This document shows positions 1 to 9,201 of a DNA stretch of 64,000 bases, one piece after another. The translations under genes and the position numbers were made by a program. How positions within the stretch are numbered: the stretch's first letter is position 1; every line of letters starts with the position of its first letter. The stretch spans positions 114,268 through 178,267 of the forward strand of contig CAZCSO010000001.1 of assembly GCA_964501315.1 (NCBI GenBank), in the 5' to 3' direction. The notes below the pieces were generated by a model, which was not told the origin of the DNA, ran no database searches, and saw only the letters and a list, made by a program, of their open reading frames with translations. This stretch comes from UBA5603 sp964501315 (lineage in GTDB: Bacteria; Bacillota_I; Bacilli_A; Izemoplasmatales; Hujiaoplasmataceae).

Positions 1-102
1 CATCATTGATACGATTATTATATCACTCTCTCGTTCTAAAGTCATGATGATTACGAAAAAAGTGATAAAAAACAATTAATCCAAATCGATATCATTTATT
101 GC

Positions 103-131
103 TTGCATTTTCGTTGGTTGTTTGATATAAT
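103..131 (+). promoter_or_regulatory. Promoter of rpmE
   Basis: TTGCAT (103-108) and TATAAT (126-131) lie 17 bases apart, about 60 bases ahead of the rpmE start. Positions 1-102 hold no gene I can support. Confidence 0.7.
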
Positions 132-189
132 AACCGTGCTAATTAGGACTTACTATGATAAATTATCATGGCAGAAGGAGAGACTAACT

Positions 190-399
190 ATGAAACAAGG
201 CATTCATCCCAAATACAACAAAGTCACCGTGACCTGCAGTACTTGCGGAAATACGTTTGAAACCGGATCCACTTTAAAGGACTTTAGAGTTGATACCTGT
301 TCAAATTGCCATCCTTTCTACACCGGCAAACAAAAATTCACAGCCGCTGACGGTAGAATCGATAAGTTTAACAAACGTTATAACATCGAGAGCAAATAA
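190..399 (+). CDS. rpmE: 50S ribosomal protein L31
   Basis: This 69-residue protein is a structural component of the large ribosomal subunit. It begins MKQGIHPKYN, the usual L31 start, and carries the zinc-ribbon cysteines C16-x2-C19 and C37-x2-C40, so it is the zinc-binding (C+) form. The open frame extends upstream to 103, but the ATG at 190 follows a good ribosome binding site (GAAGGAGA, 174-181) and matches the family length. It stands alone between its own promoter and a strong terminator, directly ahead of tdk, a gene order common in low-GC Gram-positives. Zinc-dependent turnover of L31 is known in Bacillus, but no Zur site is evident here. Confidence 0.97.
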   Translation: MKQGIHPKYNKVTVTCSTCGNTFETGSTLKDFRVDTCSNCHPFYTGKQKFTAADGRIDKFNKRYNIESK

Positions 400-402
400 G
401 TT

Positions 403-429
403 AAAAACCATTTTCGAATGGTTTTTTCT
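403..429 (+). terminator. Rho-independent terminator after rpmE
   Basis: AAAACCATT and AATGGTTTT form a hairpin with a TTCG loop, followed directly by a T-run. Confidence 0.85.
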
Positions 430-514
430 TTGACTTTTTTTGGATTTTCAATTGGCTATTTTCTGAATAAGTTGTATGATAATAAGTGATAAAAATCATT
501 CAGGAGGGGTAACA

Positions 515-1123
515 ATGTATCTAAAACAACGTGAAGGATGGATCGAAGTCATCACCGGCCCCATGTACGCTGGTAAAACCGAAGAATTAATTCGTCGAGT
601 CAAACGTCTGGAATTCGCTAAACAGAACATTGTTGTCTTTAAACCGAAAATCGATAATCGTTATGCCGATAACGAAGTTGTCAGCCATAACAACTCACGG
701 ACGCGTTCTGTGAATATTTCAAAAGCATCGGAAATCCTTGATTATGTCAACGACGACACCGATGTCGTCGCCATTGACGAAATTCAATTTTTGGATGAAG
801 AAGTCATTCCGATTTGTGAACATTTGGCTGATTCTGGAATCCGCGTCATCGTGTCCGGGTTGGACCGTAATTTCCGCGGAGAACCCTTTAGTTTTATGCC
901 AACGTTGTTATCGCTCGCCGAAGACGTTACGAAACTAACGGCGATTTGCGTCGTTTGTCACACCCCCGCAACACGTACGCAACGAATTATCAATGGAAAA
1001 CCGGCTCATTATAACGACCCCATCATTTTAGTAGGAGCGAAAGATTCCTACGAAGCGCGATGCCGTCATTGTCATGAAGTTCCCGGCAAACCCAAAGTAT
1101 ATCAAGGCAAACCTCATGAATGA
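515..1123 (+). CDS. tdk: Thymidine kinase
   Basis: This 202-residue type II thymidine kinase phosphorylates thymidine to dTMP in the salvage pathway. The Walker A motif is GPMYAGKT (residues 15-22), the Walker B/catalytic region is VVAIDEIQF (about 84-92), and two CxxC/CxxCH pairs near the C-terminus (CVVCH and CRHCH) form the structural zinc site. The frame is open from 476, but the ATG at 515 sits 6-7 bases after a strong AGGAGGGG and gives the family length. The last bases overlap tadA by 8 nt, so the two are probably co-translated. It ends with TGA, which shows TGA is a stop in this genome. Confidence 0.95.
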   Translation: MYLKQREGWIEVITGPMYAGKTEELIRRVKRLEFAKQNIVVFKPKIDNRYADNEVVSHNNSRTRSVNISKASEILDYVNDDTDVVAIDEIQFLDEEVIPICEHLADSGIRVIVSGLDRNFRGEPFSFMPTLLSLAEDVTKLTAICVVCHTPATRTQRIINGKPAHYNDPIILVGAKDSYEARCRHCHEVPGKPKVYQGKPHE

Positions 1124-1571
1124 TGATCAATATTACATGGAGTTGGCGTTAGAAGAAGCCAAAAAAGCAGCCGATATGGGAGAAGTACCCATCGGTGCGA
1201 TTGTGGTCAAAGACAACCAAATCATCGGTCGAGGCTTCAACCAACGTTTAACATCGAATCATGTCTTTGCACACGCCGAAATGATGGCGATTGACCAAGC
1301 TTGTCAAACACTCGGCGATTGGCGATTAGAAGGATGTTCGTTGTATGTCACCGTTGAACCGTGTGCGATGTGTTCTGGAACGATGATTCAAGCGCGGTTG
1401 TCGCGTCTGGTTTATGGAACCACAGAACCCAAGTTTGGCGCTCATCAATCGATTGTTCGGTTGTTTGATGCGGATTTCAATCATAAAGTTGAAATTACCT
1501 CAGGGGTTTTGGCGACGGAATCGTCCAATCTTTTAAAGCAGTTCTTCCAACAACTGCGGAAACAAAAATAA
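1116..1571 (+). CDS. tadA: tRNA-specific adenosine deaminase
   Basis: This 151-residue deaminase converts A34 to inosine in tRNA-Arg(ACG). It shows the zinc-dependent cytidine/deoxycytidylate deaminase fold: HAE with the catalytic glutamate (in FAHAEMMAID) and PCxxC (EPCAMCSGTMIQARLSRLVYG region) supplying the zinc ligands. MGEVPIGAIVV at the N-terminus is typical of TadA. The frame is open from 1074, but the ATG at 1116, inside the end of tdk, gives the expected N-terminus. The alternative guanine deaminase assignment is less likely given the length and the PIGAVVV-type start. Confidence 0.93.
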   Translation: MNDDQYYMELALEEAKKAADMGEVPIGAIVVKDNQIIGRGFNQRLTSNHVFAHAEMMAIDQACQTLGDWRLEGCSLYVTVEPCAMCSGTMIQARLSRLVYGTTEPKFGAHQSIVRLFDADFNHKVEITSGVLATESSNLLKQFFQQLRKQK

Positions 1572-1599
1572 TTGTCTTTCAGGGAAAGTATGATATAAT
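1572..1599 (+). promoter_or_regulatory. Promoter of the SRP RNA
   Basis: TTGTCT (1572-1577) and TATAAT (1594-1599) with a 16-base spacer, ending 7 bases before the first paired base of the RNA. Confidence 0.75.
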
Positions 1600-1606
1600 C
1601 AGTGTG

Positions 1607-1721
1607 AAATCTCCCATGAAGCATCTTCACTCAATAAGTGCCCACGAATCAGGTCAGATCTTGACGGAAGCAGCCTTAAGTAAGGTTCTTATGTGGGTGG
1701 AGATGCTTGGTGGGAGATTTT
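1607..1721 (+). ncRNA. ffs: Signal recognition particle RNA (small type)
   Basis: The ends pair: AAATCTCCCA (1607-1616) with TGGGAGATTT (1711-1720), then GCATCT (1621-1626) with AGATGC (1701-1706). The middle holds the conserved SRP domain, with the AGGTCAG...GACGGAAGCAGCC segment (about 1651-1675) including the GGAAGCAGCC asymmetric-loop sequence bound by Ffh. The length of about 115 nt fits the small bacterial 4.5S-like RNA without an Alu domain. Exact ends are estimated from the pairing. Confidence 0.93.
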
Positions 1722-1742
1722 TAATAGGTAGGAGAATCACGT

Positions 1743-2507
1743 ATGGCCATTGTATTTTTAGATTTGGACGGAACCGTTCTTGATAAAGGGAAACCCGCAG
1801 AAGGAATTATCGAAACCATCGCTTTACTCAAAAAGAATCAACATCAACCCATCATTGCGACAGGGCGTGTTCCTCACGTTTTTTATGGCATTCATAACAC
1901 GTTAGGCATTTCCGATTACATTGCCGCTAACGGGCAATATATCTTTTATCAAAATCAAGTTATTTATAAAAAACCGATCCCTTCCGACGTTGTCGAGCGA
2001 TTGGTTAACTTTTGCATGCAAAAAGAACTGGATCTGGTTTTAGAAACCGCCGATGATTACGTTGCCATTCAAAAAAACACAATATTGGTGGATCAATTTT
2101 CGGATGTTTATCATATTGAATACCCCAGAGTCAATCCAACGTTTCATCGCAACCAAGAAATTTTGGCAGGCGTCTTTTTTAGTGACGAATGGGTTGACGA
2201 TGCCCGTCAACTATTTCCAGAACTTCAATTTAACAAAACCAGTGCGATGGGCTATGACATCAACCTGAAAGGTGATCTCAAAGCCGATGCCGTACGTTGG
2301 TTGATTGACTATTTGAATTATCCGATTTCCGATGTTTATGCCATCGGTGACGGCCTTAACGACATCTCGATGTTATCGGCCGTTGAAAACAGCATTGCGA
2401 TGGGCAACGCCCATCCCTATTTGAAAGCTGTAGCACGTTTTGTGACGAAAGACGTTACCGACGGCGGTATCAAACACGCTTTACAAACCTTTCATTTGAT
2501 TGATTAA
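1743..2507 (+). CDS. HAD-superfamily (Cof-type) phosphatase
   Basis: This 254-residue protein is a class IIB haloacid dehalogenase-like hydrolase. Motif I is LDLDGTVLDKG at the N-terminus with the nucleophile and acid/base aspartates; motif IV is GDGLNDISML near residue 205; a Cof-type cap domain lies between. Members dephosphorylate small sugar phosphates, flavin precursors or similar metabolites; the substrate cannot be read from the sequence. It starts 13 bases after an AGGTAGGAG ribosome binding site and stops 12 bases before mnmG, so the two may be co-transcribed with the SRP RNA upstream. Confidence 0.88.
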   Translation: MAIVFLDLDGTVLDKGKPAEGIIETIALLKKNQHQPIIATGRVPHVFYGIHNTLGISDYIAANGQYIFYQNQVIYKKPIPSDVVERLVNFCMQKELDLVLETADDYVAIQKNTILVDQFSDVYHIEYPRVNPTFHRNQEILAGVFFSDEWVDDARQLFPELQFNKTSAMGYDINLKGDLKADAVRWLIDYLNYPISDVYAIGDGLNDISMLSAVENSIAMGNAHPYLKAVARFVTKDVTDGGIKHALQTFHLID

Positions 2508-2519
2508 GAAGGTGACACT

Positions 2520-4391
2520 ATGTACGATGTAATCGTCATTGGCGGCGGTCATGCTGGCTCAGAAGCAGCCTTATCAACAGCCCGTCTCCACCACAAAACT
2601 TTATTAGTTACCGGCAATCTATCGATGATTGCGACGATGCCGTGCAACCCTTCCATCGGTGGACCCGCGAAGGGCACTTTGGTCCGTGAAATTGATGCTT
2701 TGGGCGGTGAAATGGGCAAAGTGACGGATAAGACTTCGCTGCAAATGAAAATGCTCAATAACTCGAAAGGACCGGCGGTGAGAGCGCTCCGTGCACAATC
2801 CGATAAGGTTCTTTATCCGCGTGAAATGCAAGAAACTCTTAAAAATCAAACAAATCTGGATATCAAAGAAGCCTACGTCAAACGGTTGATGGTTGAAGAC
2901 AACGTTTGTGTGGGCGTAGAACTTGAATCCGGAGAGACTATTTCCTCAAAAGCAGTTATTTTAACAGCGGGAACCTACATGGAAGCTGTGGTCTTGGTTG
3001 GCAGTACCACTACACCGCAAGGACCGGACAAACAAAAACCATCGATGGGATTATCGGCACATCTACGCGAACTGGGGCATGCGACCATCCGTCTGAAAAC
3101 CGGAACGCCACCACGGATTAAAAAAGATTCGATCGATTATTCCAAGATGGAACTATCGCCGGGCGATCATTTCAAGTATCACTTCAGTTTTGACGATTCG
3201 GTATTCAAACCACTCGAAAAAGAATGGCCATGTTACTTAATCCATACCGCTCCAAAAACCCATGAAATCATACAACTCAATTTACGGAAATCCGCCATGT
3301 ATAGCGGTTTAGTAAAAGGCGTTGGTCCACGATATTGCCCTTCCATCGAGGATAAACTCGTCCGCTTCGCAGACAAAGAACGCCACCAACTATTCATCGA
3401 ACCGGAATCGCAATTCATTGACGAAGTTTACCTTCAAGGGTTTTCAACGTCGATGCCTCACGATGTTCAAGAACAGATGGTTCATTCACTTCCCGGTTTG
3501 GAAAACGCCGTCATCGCAAAGTACGCTTATGCCATTGAATACGATGCCATCCATCCAACCGATTTATGGCCGACGTTAGAATCTAAGATTATTCAAAATC
3601 TGTTTTTTGCCGGTCAAGTCAACGGAACGTCGGGGTATGAAGAAGCCGCTTGTCAAGGATTAATGGCCGGGATTAACGCTTCCCATAAATTGCTTAATAA
3701 ACCACCGTTTATTCTCCGCCGCGATGAAGCGTATATCGGCGTACTTATCGATGATCTCGTTACCAAAGGTGTCATGGATCCGTATCGCATGTTAACGTCC
3801 AGAGCGGAATTTCGTTTGTTACTGCGTCATGACAACGCCGATATTCGATTGATGGAAAAGGGATATCAAATCGGACTCATTTCTGAAAAGCAGTATCAAC
3901 AATTCCAAGATAAATTAAAAATGATTGAGTTGGAAATGAATCGGTTGAAAAGTGTCTTTGTTTATCCAACAGACGAAGTCAACAAGGCCTTAGAAAAACT
4001 CGGTTCAGGACAATTAAAAGAAAAATTATCGCTTTTGGATCTTCTCAAACGTCCGGAATTAACCTATGAATCCGTCTTGACGCTGAATCATGAAACGTCA
4101 ACGCTTCCGCAAGCAGTCATCGAACAAATCGAAATATCCGTTACCTACGATGGCTATATTCGCAAAGCGATTAAAGAAGCTGAGAAATTATCCAAAGAGG
4201 AACGAATATTGATTCCTGCCGATTTTGATTATTCATCGCTTCACAACATCGCATTGGAAGCGCGGGTCAAACTCGAAAAAATCCGTCCATTGACGATTGG
4301 ACAAGCGTCTCGCATCAGCGGGGTCAATCCGGCGGATATCACCGCCTTGATTCTCCACATTAAAGACCATACGAAAAAAACTTCAAAATGA
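2520..4391 (+). CDS. mnmG: tRNA uridine-5-carboxymethylaminomethyl modification enzyme MnmG
   Basis: This 623-residue FAD protein works with MnmE (and a folate) to install the cmnm5 group on U34 of several tRNAs. The N-terminal FAD motif GGGHAGSEAA (8-17), the NPSIGGPAKG signature (about 43-52) and the GQVNGTSGYEEAACQG signature in the middle identify it, and the length is the family norm. It follows an AAGGTGA ribosome binding site and is closed by a hairpin terminator that overlaps its stop codon. mnmG next to rsmG and parAB is the classic near-origin arrangement. Confidence 0.98.
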   Translation: MYDVIVIGGGHAGSEAALSTARLHHKTLLVTGNLSMIATMPCNPSIGGPAKGTLVREIDALGGEMGKVTDKTSLQMKMLNNSKGPAVRALRAQSDKVLYPREMQETLKNQTNLDIKEAYVKRLMVEDNVCVGVELESGETISSKAVILTAGTYMEAVVLVGSTTTPQGPDKQKPSMGLSAHLRELGHATIRLKTGTPPRIKKDSIDYSKMELSPGDHFKYHFSFDDSVFKPLEKEWPCYLIHTAPKTHEIIQLNLRKSAMYSGLVKGVGPRYCPSIEDKLVRFADKERHQLFIEPESQFIDEVYLQGFSTSMPHDVQEQMVHSLPGLENAVIAKYAYAIEYDAIHPTDLWPTLESKIIQNLFFAGQVNGTSGYEEAACQGLMAGINASHKLLNKPPFILRRDEAYIGVLIDDLVTKGVMDPYRMLTSRAEFRLLLRHDNADIRLMEKGYQIGLISEKQYQQFQDKLKMIELEMNRLKSVFVYPTDEVNKALEKLGSGQLKEKLSLLDLLKRPELTYESVLTLNHETSTLPQAVIEQIEISVTYDGYIRKAIKEAEKLSKEERILIPADFDYSSLHNIALEARVKLEKIRPLTIGQASRISGVNPADITALILHIKDHTKKTSK

Positions 4392-4414
4392 CCTGATTCA
4401 ATCAGGTCTTTTTT
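4390..4414 (+). terminator. Terminator after mnmG
   Basis: GACCTGA/TCAGGTC hairpin with a TTCAA loop followed by six T; it overlaps the mnmG stop. Confidence 0.9.
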
Positions 4415-4482
4415 ATGAATCCTTTTTTAGACCATAGGATTATTTTATGGTTTATGATAAAATACTGTATAAGGGTGATGCT

Positions 4483-5172
4483 ATGACTTCTACATTGAAC
4501 GATCCTTGGTTTAAAGATAAGTTTCATCTTACAGATAATCAATTGAACCAATTCGAAACGTATTATCAATATCTTGTTGAACAAAATCAAGTGATGAATT
4601 TGACCGCAATAACCGAAAAAATCGACGTCTATCGTAAACACTTTTTGGATTCCTTATGGTTGTTGAAGGGAATGCCAGAACAGGCTAAGACCTTATTGGA
4701 TGTCGGTTCGGGAGCGGGATTTCCGTCATTTCCAATCAAAATCGTCAAACCGGATAAGAGTATCGTTATTGTCGACGCACTAAAAAAACGAATTGATTTT
4801 TTATCGCGTCTTTCGGATAAGATAGGGATTGATGCGACGCTCATTCATTCGCGTATTGAAGATTATGAACTCAAAAATCACTTTGACGTAGTAACGGCAA
4901 GAGCCGTTGCCAAACTTCCCACCTTGGTCGAATGGTGTTTACCGTTTGTCAAAGTCGGAGGCGTCTTCATCGCAATGAAATCCATTCATTACGAAGAAGA
5001 ACTTGCACAATCCAAAAACGCCATTTCATTGTTAGGTGGCGCAAACGTCAACGTGATTCCTTATGATCTTGATAACGAAACGACCCATGTTTTGATTATT
5101 ATCGAAAAAGTCAAAGAAACGTCTCTTAATTATCCTAGACCCCTGGCAATCATGAAGAAAAAACCCCTGTAA
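4483..5172 (+). CDS. rsmG: 16S rRNA (guanine-N7) methyltransferase RsmG
   Basis: This 229-residue enzyme methylates G527 (E. coli numbering) of 16S rRNA using SAM. The Rossmann motif DVGSGAGFP (73-81) is diagnostic, and the N-terminal helix-rich segment ending in MNLTAIT is typical. The frame is open from 4447, but the ATG at 4483 follows AAGGGTGAT and gives the expected start MTSTLNDPWFKDKF. It is separated from mnmG by a terminator, so it likely has its own promoter (a TATGATAAAAT-like box lies at about 4452-4462). It heads a run of six closely spaced genes to the MazG-like gene. Confidence 0.95.
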   Translation: MTSTLNDPWFKDKFHLTDNQLNQFETYYQYLVEQNQVMNLTAITEKIDVYRKHFLDSLWLLKGMPEQAKTLLDVGSGAGFPSFPIKIVKPDKSIVIVDALKKRIDFLSRLSDKIGIDATLIHSRIEDYELKNHFDVVTARAVAKLPTLVEWCLPFVKVGGVFIAMKSIHYEEELAQSKNAISLLGGANVNVIPYDLDNETTHVLIIIEKVKETSLNYPRPLAIMKKKPL

Positions 5173-5187
5173 GAAAGGAGAATTCCG

Positions 5188-6384
5188 ATGGAGCAACAGC
5201 CGCTTGAACGCTTTCGTGAAATGGAAGAGTACCGAGAACAGTTGGAAATGAAGCACCTCAGATCGAAGAATCATCTGGTGTTAATTCTGATTGTTTTTAT
5301 GCTGCTCATTACCACACTCTATATGCTCGTCGTTCGATTTCCCATCGTCTATTATTTCTCGCTACTGGCAGGGTATCTTGTTTTAATTTTGTTTAATATC
5401 ACGTGCTTAGCCTATGGTAGTACCGATACATCGTTTTATACCATCAATAAATTTATAACCTCGTTGGGTGTATTTGGTATCGCAACGGCAATGATTTTTA
5501 TCTTTCAATCGCCCGTTTTTATCGCCGGACTCTTCATCGCATATGCCATCGCCGCTTTTTATCAGGACATTAAAGTCATCATTGTCAGTGACATATACTT
5601 ACTTTTTACCATCGTCATGATTGCAATGAATTATCCTCAGTATATGGCATTTACGACTGGGCTCGCAATCAATGACATGGGTACTTTTTTCTTCATTGCA
5701 TTATTCTTGATTCTTTTGACCATTTCTTCTTATATCATCATCAAGCAAAAGCGATTTTTGTATCGTCAAATCGCCTTATCGAAAGAAGGCGAGTTTCGAA
5801 ACATCGATTTGCTTATCGATGCGAAAAACGAAGCCACTAAAACGAAAACCGACGAACTTCATTATTATAAAACCGTGGATTTATTTACCAAAGCATTTTG
5901 TGAAAAATTATCGATTGACAATGTCTTTTCCGAGAAAATCAAAATCATGTCGATGCTGGCGAAAAATGGCTCATTTGCGACCATTCAAGCCAAGTACCCT
6001 TCCTATAGTGATGATGAATTACGTCGTCTTCAAGATTTGAGTTTGACGTCGCATCATAAACTCAGAAAAATCATCATCAAGTATCACCAAACGAAAGAAC
6101 TGGATATCAAACGTCGTGAAATGTTTTCGGAGATGCAACTGAAGAGTTTCAATCATACGTACGATTCACTCGAAATCAAAGTCTTGGCTTTTTCGGTTTT
6201 CTACGTATCGCTTCGGTTGGGTTTTGATCTTCAAGAACCTTTATCATCAGACGACGTTTTGCAAACCTTGTCGTCGACTGATTTCTATTACGTCATCGAT
6301 ACGAAAATCATGAAATTATTTATTGAAAACCACCTAGTGTTTGATGCGATTATTCGCGATCAAATCGAAGGAGGTTTGAAATGA
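5188..6384 (+). CDS. Unknown membrane protein with degenerate HD-GYP-like tail
   Basis: This 398-residue protein has no clear named family. Residues about 28-195 are strongly hydrophobic (five to six membrane segments) and the last 190 or so are soluble and helical. The tail near residues 325-385 (EIKVLAFSVFYVSLRLGF... then a helix pair) resembles the E-x-K-I-L-x-V-A-D-x-Y-D-A-L region of HD-GYP domains, but the His-Asp and GYP residues are missing, so catalysis is unlikely. It lies 15 bases after rsmG and overlaps the next, similarly built gene by 4 nt (ATGA). Placement between rsmG and parA, where Bacillus has noc, hints at a chromosome-linked role, which is inference. Confidence 0.8.
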   Translation: MEQQPLERFREMEEYREQLEMKHLRSKNHLVLILIVFMLLITTLYMLVVRFPIVYYFSLLAGYLVLILFNITCLAYGSTDTSFYTINKFITSLGVFGIATAMIFIFQSPVFIAGLFIAYAIAAFYQDIKVIIVSDIYLLFTIVMIAMNYPQYMAFTTGLAINDMGTFFFIALFLILLTISSYIIIKQKRFLYRQIALSKEGEFRNIDLLIDAKNEATKTKTDELHYYKTVDLFTKAFCEKLSIDNVFSEKIKIMSMLAKNGSFATIQAKYPSYSDDELRRLQDLSLTSHHKLRKIIIKYHQTKELDIKRREMFSEMQLKSFNHTYDSLEIKVLAFSVFYVSLRLGFDLQEPLSSDDVLQTLSSTDFYYVIDTKIMKLFIENHLVFDAIIRDQIEGGLK

Positions 6385-7571
6385 AACAATTCTTTAGACG
6401 GATTATCAATACCGAATACTTGCCGATGAGCGAGGTTCGTAAACTGAAAGTTACCTTGGTGATGATTTTCTTGGTGATCATTACCGCCATCACGGTTCTT
6501 TTATCAATCTTTTTGGACTATCCGATTGGTGTCAAAATTGCGTTTATTGCGGGTCTCGTCGTTATATCGGGTCTTATCACGCTCTTGATTCGTTTTAACA
6601 AGATCATGGCAGCCATTCAAATCTCCATCATTTACGTCATTGCCTTAACGCTCTATTATACGCAAGGGACGTCGAGTTTTTATGCGTATTTGTTCTTCTT
6701 TATCGGCATGACGATCATTGTCTTTTACCAAGAACTTTATTCGTATATTTCCTATGGAACCTTACTTTTGGGAATGGGGATTTATTACGTTTTCTTCCAT
6801 CAAGACGCACTTTCTACCATCGCGAACATAAACGGAGCCGTTTATGTATACAGCGGTCTTTTAACAATCTTCTATTTGGTTTTCTTAGTTCAGATATTGG
6901 CCAATGAAAAGATTTATACGGAACTCAATTACGAATGGGTCAAAATGATTCATTTGATTGATAACTATCAAGACGAAACCATGGCGTATTTAGATGATAT
7001 TCGAAAAACCAAAAAAACCGATCCGCTTTATGAAAACGTCGCTTTCCAAAAAGCGGTCAGCGAAATCAGTATTTTCTTATACGAACAATTGCACGAACGC
7101 GGTAAAGACATCGCCAATGTGTTTGATTTATACATTTACCTTCATGAAAAAGGTATGAACGCCATCATTTCCAGCGACGAATTTTCGATACCGACCAAAA
7201 AAGTTGCGTATCGATTGAACCATTATTTATTAAATCGACGTACGAACATGGTATCGCTGATTATGAATGTGTACACACGTTTTCGTGACACAGAACCGTA
7301 CCGAACCAATCGATATGATTATGCTTTACCGGAATTAACGAACGAAAGCGATGAAACCATTCTTGCTTTGGCGCTTCTTTATTCTTACTTTGCAAACGAA
7401 GTGACAACACAAGACCCCAAAGCTCGAATGACCCGTCATTTGACGCACGAAGAGATTATGAGAGAATTCGCTTCACCAGCGATGAGCGAATTTTTGGATG
7501 AAGCGCAAATTGCTTTTATCAACGACAATGCCGAATTATTTAAACAGTATCTATCTAAGAAAGACGAATGA
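6381..7571 (+). CDS. Unknown membrane protein, architectural twin of the preceding gene
   Basis: This 396-residue protein has the same plan as its upstream neighbour: hydrophobic residues about 22-180 (five to six membrane segments), then a soluble helical C-terminal half. The stretch around ILALALLYSYFANEVTT...LTHEEIMREFA again resembles the last helices of an HD-GYP domain without the metal-binding residues. Start and stop overlap the flanking genes, so it is translationally coupled to both. The two genes look like ancient tandem duplicates, although identity is low by eye. No function can be assigned. Confidence 0.8.
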   Translation: MKQFFRRIINTEYLPMSEVRKLKVTLVMIFLVIITAITVLLSIFLDYPIGVKIAFIAGLVVISGLITLLIRFNKIMAAIQISIIYVIALTLYYTQGTSSFYAYLFFFIGMTIIVFYQELYSYISYGTLLLGMGIYYVFFHQDALSTIANINGAVYVYSGLLTIFYLVFLVQILANEKIYTELNYEWVKMIHLIDNYQDETMAYLDDIRKTKKTDPLYENVAFQKAVSEISIFLYEQLHERGKDIANVFDLYIYLHEKGMNAIISSDEFSIPTKKVAYRLNHYLLNRRTNMVSLIMNVYTRFRDTEPYRTNRYDYALPELTNESDETILALALLYSYFANEVTTQDPKARMTRHLTHEEIMREFASPAMSEFLDEAQIAFINDNAELFKQYLSKKDE

Positions 7572-7579
7572 GGATGATT

Positions 7580-8353
7580 ATGAGTACGATTATTTCCATA
7601 GCCAATCAAAAAGGCGGAGTAGGAAAAACCACCACCGCCATTAACTTAGCCAGTTCATTAAGTTATCTTGATCAAAAAGTATTGCTTATTGATTTGGATT
7701 ACCAAGCCAATGCGACGACGTGTATGGGCATTAATCGTGGGTCGTTTGAATCCAGTGTTTTTGATTGTTTGACCGAAGAAGCGACCCTATCCGACACCAT
7801 TTTAAAAACCGATAATCCGTTGATTGATGTTCTCCCTGCCAGAACGACGGTAGAAGGCATCGAAGAAAAGATTATTGCCAATTCCAACCGCGATTTTATC
7901 TTGCATACCCAATTAAAACCGATCAAATCGGCGTATGATTACATTTTAATTGATTGCCCACCCTCGTTAGGATTTGTGACCATTAATGCCATGGTCGCAT
8001 CAGACGGCATCATCATTCCGGTTCAGTGCGAATTCCTAGCGATGGATGGACTGACGCAATTGCTTAACACCATTCGCTTGGTGCAATCAAAGAAAAAGGT
8101 CAACATGGAAAGCTTGACGATTTTCGGCGTCTTATTAACAATGCTCGATACGAGAAGTTCATCGGGATTCCAAGTGGTCAATGAAGTCAAAACCTATTTT
8201 GGCGAACGGGTTTTCCAAACCATCATACCTCGAAATGTCAGTTGTTCGAATGCAACGTTTTACGGCGTTCCGGTTACCGAATTTTCACCCAAAAGCAAGT
8301 CATCCATCAGTTATCGTCAATTAGCGAAAGAGGTGATTTCACGGAATGGTTAA
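7580..8353 (+). CDS. parA: Chromosome partitioning ATPase ParA/Soj
   Basis: This 257-residue ATPase carries the deviant Walker A motif KGGVGKTT (11-18), the Walker A' stretch LIDLDYQANATT and Walker B ILIDCPPSLG. It acts with ParB in origin segregation and in control of initiation. Three ATGs are possible (7568, 7574, 7580). The last is preferred because AGGA at 7571-7574 lies five bases upstream and the protein then starts MSTIISIANQKGG. The stop overlaps parB by 8 nt. Confidence 0.95.
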   Translation: MSTIISIANQKGGVGKTTTAINLASSLSYLDQKVLLIDLDYQANATTCMGINRGSFESSVFDCLTEEATLSDTILKTDNPLIDVLPARTTVEGIEEKIIANSNRDFILHTQLKPIKSAYDYILIDCPPSLGFVTINAMVASDGIIIPVQCEFLAMDGLTQLLNTIRLVQSKKKVNMESLTIFGVLLTMLDTRSSSGFQVVNEVKTYFGERVFQTIIPRNVSCSNATFYGVPVTEFSPKSKSSISYRQLAKEVISRNG

Positions 8354-9200
8354 ACAAACATTTGTGAAACGCGGATTAAATGATTTATTAGCTGAAAACG
8401 AAATCCAAAATGTGGGAAAAGAAGAAGTGCTCGATATCGATTTGGATTTGATTGAGCCCAATCCTTATCAACCACGTCGTCATTTTGACGAGGCGTCTTT
8501 GAACGAATTGGCCGAATCAATTCGTATGAACGGCGTGCTTCAACCCATCATTCTCAAGAAAGTCCATCAGGGATATTTGTTAGTTGCGGGAGAGCGCCGG
8601 TGTAAAGCAGCTCGTATCGCCGGCTTTTCAACCATACCTTCGATTATTCGCGACTATAACGACGACTATTTGGCCGAGTTAGCGTTGCTTGAAAACATTC
8701 AACGCGAAGACTTGACCATCGTTGAAGAAGCCATGGCGTACCAAAATGCGATTTCTTCTTTAAACTTAACTCATCTGGAACTAGCTCAAAAAATCGGGAA
8801 AAGTCGTTCCTATGTATCCAATACATTGGGAATCTTAACCTTACCCGAGGCCATCATCCAAGAAATCAACGAAGGCAATATTTCGATGGGCCATGCCCGG
8901 GCGTTATCAAAACTCGAAGACGTCAATCGTATTCATAAACTGGCCGAAATGATTATCTCGGGTCACATGAGCGTTCGTGATATCGAAGCGTTGGTCAAAA
9001 CTGAAAAGAAAAAAGTTCAAATCAACCGCAAGCCCGTTCCCGAAGCCATGCAGACGCGATTGAAAACAACCAAAAAAATATTGGAAGAGAACTTACATTT
9101 ATCACAGCCCATCAAGATCAATCAAAACCGGTTGATCATCTCCTTTGAAAACGAAGAAGAACTCGATCATGTCGTTAAGATGATCAAGAAAGGATTGTAA
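8346..9200 (+). CDS. parB: Chromosome partitioning protein ParB/Spo0J
   Basis: This 284-residue CTP-dependent clamp loads at parS sites. N-terminal box I is EPNPYQPRRHFD, box II is GERRCKAAR (the arginines bind CTP), followed by LLENIQREDLTIVEEA and a helix-turn-helix (LAQKIGKSRSYVSNTLGIL). The C-terminal dimerisation segment is short and helical. Only one ParB-type gene is present here, so there is no Noc paralogue in this cluster. I did not find a parS consensus by eye in the window. Confidence 0.95.
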   Translation: MVKQTFVKRGLNDLLAENEIQNVGKEEVLDIDLDLIEPNPYQPRRHFDEASLNELAESIRMNGVLQPIILKKVHQGYLLVAGERRCKAARIAGFSTIPSIIRDYNDDYLAELALLENIQREDLTIVEEAMAYQNAISSLNLTHLELAQKIGKSRSYVSNTLGILTLPEAIIQEINEGNISMGHARALSKLEDVNRIHKLAEMIISGHMSVRDIEALVKTEKKKVQINRKPVPEAMQTRLKTTKKILEENLHLSQPIKINQNRLIISFENEEELDHVVKMIKKGL

Positions 9201-9201
9201 C

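Noticed and set aside
515..1123. Mycoplasma genetic code with TGA as tryptophan
   Set aside because: Genes such as tdk, tadA neighbours and rsmG-region genes use TGG for Trp and TGA as a stop, with lengths that fit their families.
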